NCBI GenBank assembly: GCA_002293125.1
Contig: DBCR01000007.1
Coordinates: 1-15,958, forward strand
From: Opitutia bacterium UBA953
Lineage (GTDB): Bacteria; Verrucomicrobiota; Verrucomicrobiia; Opitutales; UBA953
Direction: 5' to 3'
DNA length: 15,958 nt
Position 1 is the stretch's first letter, and every line of letters begins with the position of its first letter. Below the pieces are notes generated by a model, which made no database searches, was not told the DNA's origin, and worked only from the letters and a program-made list of their open reading frames with translations. Both the position numbers and the translations under genes were made by a program. Below are positions 13,988 through 15,958 of this stretch, in pieces.

Positions 13988-14703
13988 GCGAGCCTGCCGC
14001 TGAACCCGCGGGCGTGCTGCTCGTCGATAAGCCACAAGGCATCACCTCGCACGACGTCGTAGACAGCGTGCGCCGACTCTATCGGACGCGTCGCGTCGGC
14101 CACGCCGGCACGCTCGACCCAATGGCCACCGGCCTGCTCATCGTGCTTGTGGGACGAGCGACCAAGGCCTCGGACCAGCTGATGGCCCAGGACAAGGAAT
14201 ACCTCGGCGAAGCCACGCTCGGAATCGTCACCGACACCCAGGACGCCGAGGGCGAGACACTAGAGACGAATCCGGTGCCAGAAATTTCCGAAGCCCAGGT
14301 GCGCGCCGCCCTCGCCTCCATGCTGGGCGACCAGTTCCAGATTCCCCCGATGCATTCGGCGAAAAAGATCGGCGGTCAGAAGCTTTACGACCTCGCACGC
14401 AAAGGCATCGAAGTCGTCCGCGAACCCCGCGCCATCACCCTTTCTGAGTTCGAACTGATGTCGTGGCAGAGCCCTAAGATCAACTTCCGCGTCCGTTGCA
14501 CCAAGGGCACCTACGTCCGTACGCTCGCCTTGGACATCGGCCGCAAGCTTGGCCCCGGCGCCCATCTATCGATGCTCCGTCGCACACGCTCCGGCCAGCT
14601 CGACCTTTCACGCAGTCACACGCTCCCGCAGCTTGGCGCCATGAATGACGACCAACTCGTCGCGGCCCTCGTGCCCGTGAGCGAAGCCGCGCCCACCACA
14701 TGA
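13984..14703 (+). CDS. truB: tRNA pseudouridine-55 synthase
   Basis: TruB makes pseudouridine 55 in the T loop of nearly all tRNAs and also acts as a tRNA folding chaperone. The 239-aa product has VLLVDKPQGITSHD at 11-24, the catalytic Asp45 in GHAGTLDPMATGLL, Tyr73 in KEYLG, the QKLYDLARKG motif (Tyr135), and GTYVRT at 175-180. It is shorter than E. coli TruB (314 aa): it has the catalytic core but lacks the C-terminal PUA-like domain, a normal variant in several phyla. The ATG overlaps the nrnA stop and its own TGA overlaps the ribF ATG (both ATGA), so the three are translated as a coupled unit. Confidence 0.96.
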   Translation: MSEPAAEPAGVLLVDKPQGITSHDVVDSVRRLYRTRRVGHAGTLDPMATGLLIVLVGRATKASDQLMAQDKEYLGEATLGIVTDTQDAEGETLETNPVPEISEAQVRAALASMLGDQFQIPPMHSAKKIGGQKLYDLARKGIEVVREPRAITLSEFELMSWQSPKINFRVRCTKGTYVRTLALDIGRKLGPGAHLSMLRRTRSGQLDLSRSHTLPQLGAMNDDQLVAALVPVSEAAPTT

Positions 14704-15599
14704 GCCTTCCCCTCCATCTTGCCATTGGCGCCTTTGACGGCGTGCACCTCGGCCATCGCGCCGTCCTGCACTCCGCCCGCGAAGCCGCCCGGGCGGACGG
14801 AGGTATCGTCGGCGTGCTCACCTACGACCCGCATCCGAGCAAGGTGCTGCGCCCCGAGTCGGCGGTCCCGCTGATCTTCACCCGCGCCCAGAAGGATGAG
14901 CGCCTGACGGAAGCCGGCACCCAGCTCATCCATCACGAGAAGTTCGATCGCGCGCACGCTGGCATCGAGGCGGCGGATTTCCCGAAGTGGCTGAAGACGA
15001 CCTTCCCCCACCTCAAGTCGCTCCACGTCGGTTCCAATTTCCAGTACGGCCGCGGACGTGCCGGCAACGGCGAGACGCTCATCGCGCATGGCACCGCCGA
15101 AGGCCTCGGCGTGAAGCTCGTCGCAGCCGTGCACCTAGGCGACGAGACGGTCAGCAGCTCGCGCATCCGCCAGTGCCTCGCCGCCGGCGAGCTCGACCTC
15201 GCGAACGCGATGCTCTTACGGCCATATGAAGCCGAGGGCACGATCATCGGCGGACGACGACTCGGCCGCACCATCGGCTTCCCCACGGTCAACATCGCCT
15301 GGGAGCCTGAGCTTAAGCCCGCCTACGGCGTCTACGCCGTCGAAGTCATCTTCAAAGGGGAAGCCATGCCCGCCGTCGCGAATTACGGCCAACGCCCCAC
15401 CGTCGAAAGCGGTCCCGTCGCTCCCCTGCTCGAAGCGCATGTCCTCCGCGGCACCGCGCCGACCACCGGTGATGCCGTGCGCGTCCGCTGGGTCCGACGG
15501 CTCCGAACCGAACAGAAGTTCGCCGACCTCGCGGCCCTGCAGGCGCAGATCGCCAAGGACTCCGCGCAGGCCAGGCAGGCGCTCGGCTTGCTCGGTTAG
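14700..15599 (+). CDS. ribF: Bifunctional riboflavin kinase/FAD synthetase
   Basis: RibF phosphorylates riboflavin to FMN and adenylates FMN to FAD. The 299-aa product has the nucleotidyltransferase domain first, with GAFDGVHLGHRAVL at 10-23, TYDPHP at 41-46, and the SSSRIR motif at 152-157. The riboflavin-kinase beta-barrel follows at about 175-299, with GRTIGFPTVNI at 189-199, YGVYAV at 209-214, ANYGQRPTV at 227-235, and the catalytic Glu in LEAHVL at about 244-249. All expected motifs of both halves are present and length matches the family (about 305-315 aa). The truB-ribF order with an ATGA overlap is widely conserved. It supplies FAD for flavoproteins generally, including the exported oxidoreductase in this window, without any specific link. 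Confidence 0.96.
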   Translation: MSLPLHLAIGAFDGVHLGHRAVLHSAREAARADGGIVGVLTYDPHPSKVLRPESAVPLIFTRAQKDERLTEAGTQLIHHEKFDRAHAGIEAADFPKWLKTTFPHLKSLHVGSNFQYGRGRAGNGETLIAHGTAEGLGVKLVAAVHLGDETVSSSRIRQCLAAGELDLANAMLLRPYEAEGTIIGGRRLGRTIGFPTVNIAWEPELKPAYGVYAVEVIFKGEAMPAVANYGQRPTVESGPVAPLLEAHVLRGTAPTTGDAVRVRWVRRLRTEQKFADLAALQAQIAKDSAQARQALGLLG

Positions 15600-15608
15600 C
15601 TCAACCGA
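15592..15608. terminator. Small hairpin centred on the facing ribF and mpl stop codons
   Basis: A perfect 6-bp stem (TCGGTT with AACCGA) and a 5-nt AGCTC loop cover both stop codons, which are only 1 nt apart. It resembles the rbfA/mcsB hairpin in size and placement and also lacks a U-tract. Structure is seen; a role in transcript ends is inferred. Confidence 0.4.
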
Positions 15609-15958
15609 CAGTCTGAGCGAACTTCTGGATGATGCCGCCGAAGGCGCCGTTCGAGAAGAAAATGACGCAGCGCGGGGACTGGTCCGACTTCACGAGAGCC
15701 GTGAGTTCGGCGAGCAAGGAGTCATTCGAAGCCGGGGCGAAGCCTTTGCGGCCGGCCGCAGTGATCGCGGAGGCGACGCCTTCGCTGTCAAAGCGTTCTT
15801 CGCCGAGCTTGTCGGCGCGGTGAGGCGGAGCCAGGAAGGCGACATCGGCCTTCTTGAGCGCTTCACGGAAAGCATCCTGCATCACTTTGCGGGCGGCGGT
15901 ATTGCTCCGTGGCTCGAAGCAGGCGACCAAGCGGTGCTTCGGATAACGGGCGCGCAGG
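15601..15958 (-). CDS. mpl: UDP-N-acetylmuramate:tripeptide ligase Mpl, C-terminal part (5' end outside window)
   Basis: Mpl joins recycled murein tripeptide to UDP-MurNAc in peptidoglycan recycling. About 118 C-terminal residues are visible, from LRARYPKHRLVACFEPRSNT onward; the open frame continues past the window edge, so the TTG within it is not the start. The EPRSNT motif, the ADVAFLAPP strand and the closing FFSNGAFGGIIQKF segment are typical of Mpl; MurC has a different PHRYSRT-like motif at the same place. The family has about 450 residues, so roughly three quarters lie outside. Its TGA is 1 nt from the ribF stop, facing it. A lineage-specific Mur ligase homologue is the main alternative. 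Confidence 0.85.
   Translation of the reverse strand, partial: LRARYPKHRLVACFEPRSNTAARKVMQDAFREALKKADVAFLAPPHRADKLGEERFDSEGVASAITAAGRKGFAPASNDSLLAELTALVKSDQSPRCVIFFSNGAFGGIIQKFAQTVG

Noticed and set aside
13064..14035. A 323-codon open frame on the - strand opposite nrnA
   Set aside because: Antisense shadow of the DHH phosphoesterase, which has all catalytic motifs on the + strand.

Overview
The window is GC-rich bacterial DNA with tightly packed housekeeping genes, many sharing or overlapping stop and start codons. My best guess for the source is the Verrucomicrobiota or a related PVC lineage. The reasons are the translation cluster (infB, rbfA, a DHH phosphoesterase, truB, ribF), the McsA/McsB/ClpC set without a visible CtsR, and a secreted FAD_oxidored-type flavoprotein of a kind common in that superphylum. 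This is inferred from gene content, not from a marker phylogeny. No insertion sequence, integrase, CRISPR array or prophage gene is visible. No gene-free stretch exceeds about 300 bases.

Left part (1-3225): the 3' end of infB runs into rbfA (+ strand). These meet, tail to tail, the protein-arginine kinase pair mcsA-mcsB on the - strand. Middle (3226-7248): a ketosynthase and acyl carrier protein pair closed by a strong terminator, an unrecognised exported protein, a tRNA-Ala(GGC) on the - strand, then a DEDDy 3'-5' exonuclease overlapping a thioredoxin-like [2Fe-2S] ferredoxin. Right-middle (7235-12829): a five-gene - strand run reading clpC, DUF423 membrane protein, unknown 134-aa protein, exported glutathione peroxidase, exported FAD-dependent oxidoreductase. 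Right end (12986-15958): nrnA-like DHH phosphoesterase, truB and ribF overlap by ATGA junctions on the + strand and meet the 3' end of an mpl-like Mur ligase on the - strand.

Two functional threads stand out. The first is protein quality control: McsA activates McsB, which in Firmicutes marks proteins with phospho-arginine for ClpC (with ClpP, not seen here). All three genes are here on one strand, but about 7 kb of other genes lie between clpC and mcsA. The second is ribosome and tRNA maturation (infB, rbfA, truB), interrupted between rbfA and nrnA by the roughly 11.3-kb block that holds everything else.

The most unusual non-coding signal is that each of the four convergent junctions carries a small hairpin. 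At two of them (rbfA/mcsB and ribF/mpl) it is a perfect 6-7 bp stem placed directly over the facing stop codons. Several promoter-like elements also sit so close to their start codons that the mRNAs would be leaderless or nearly so.
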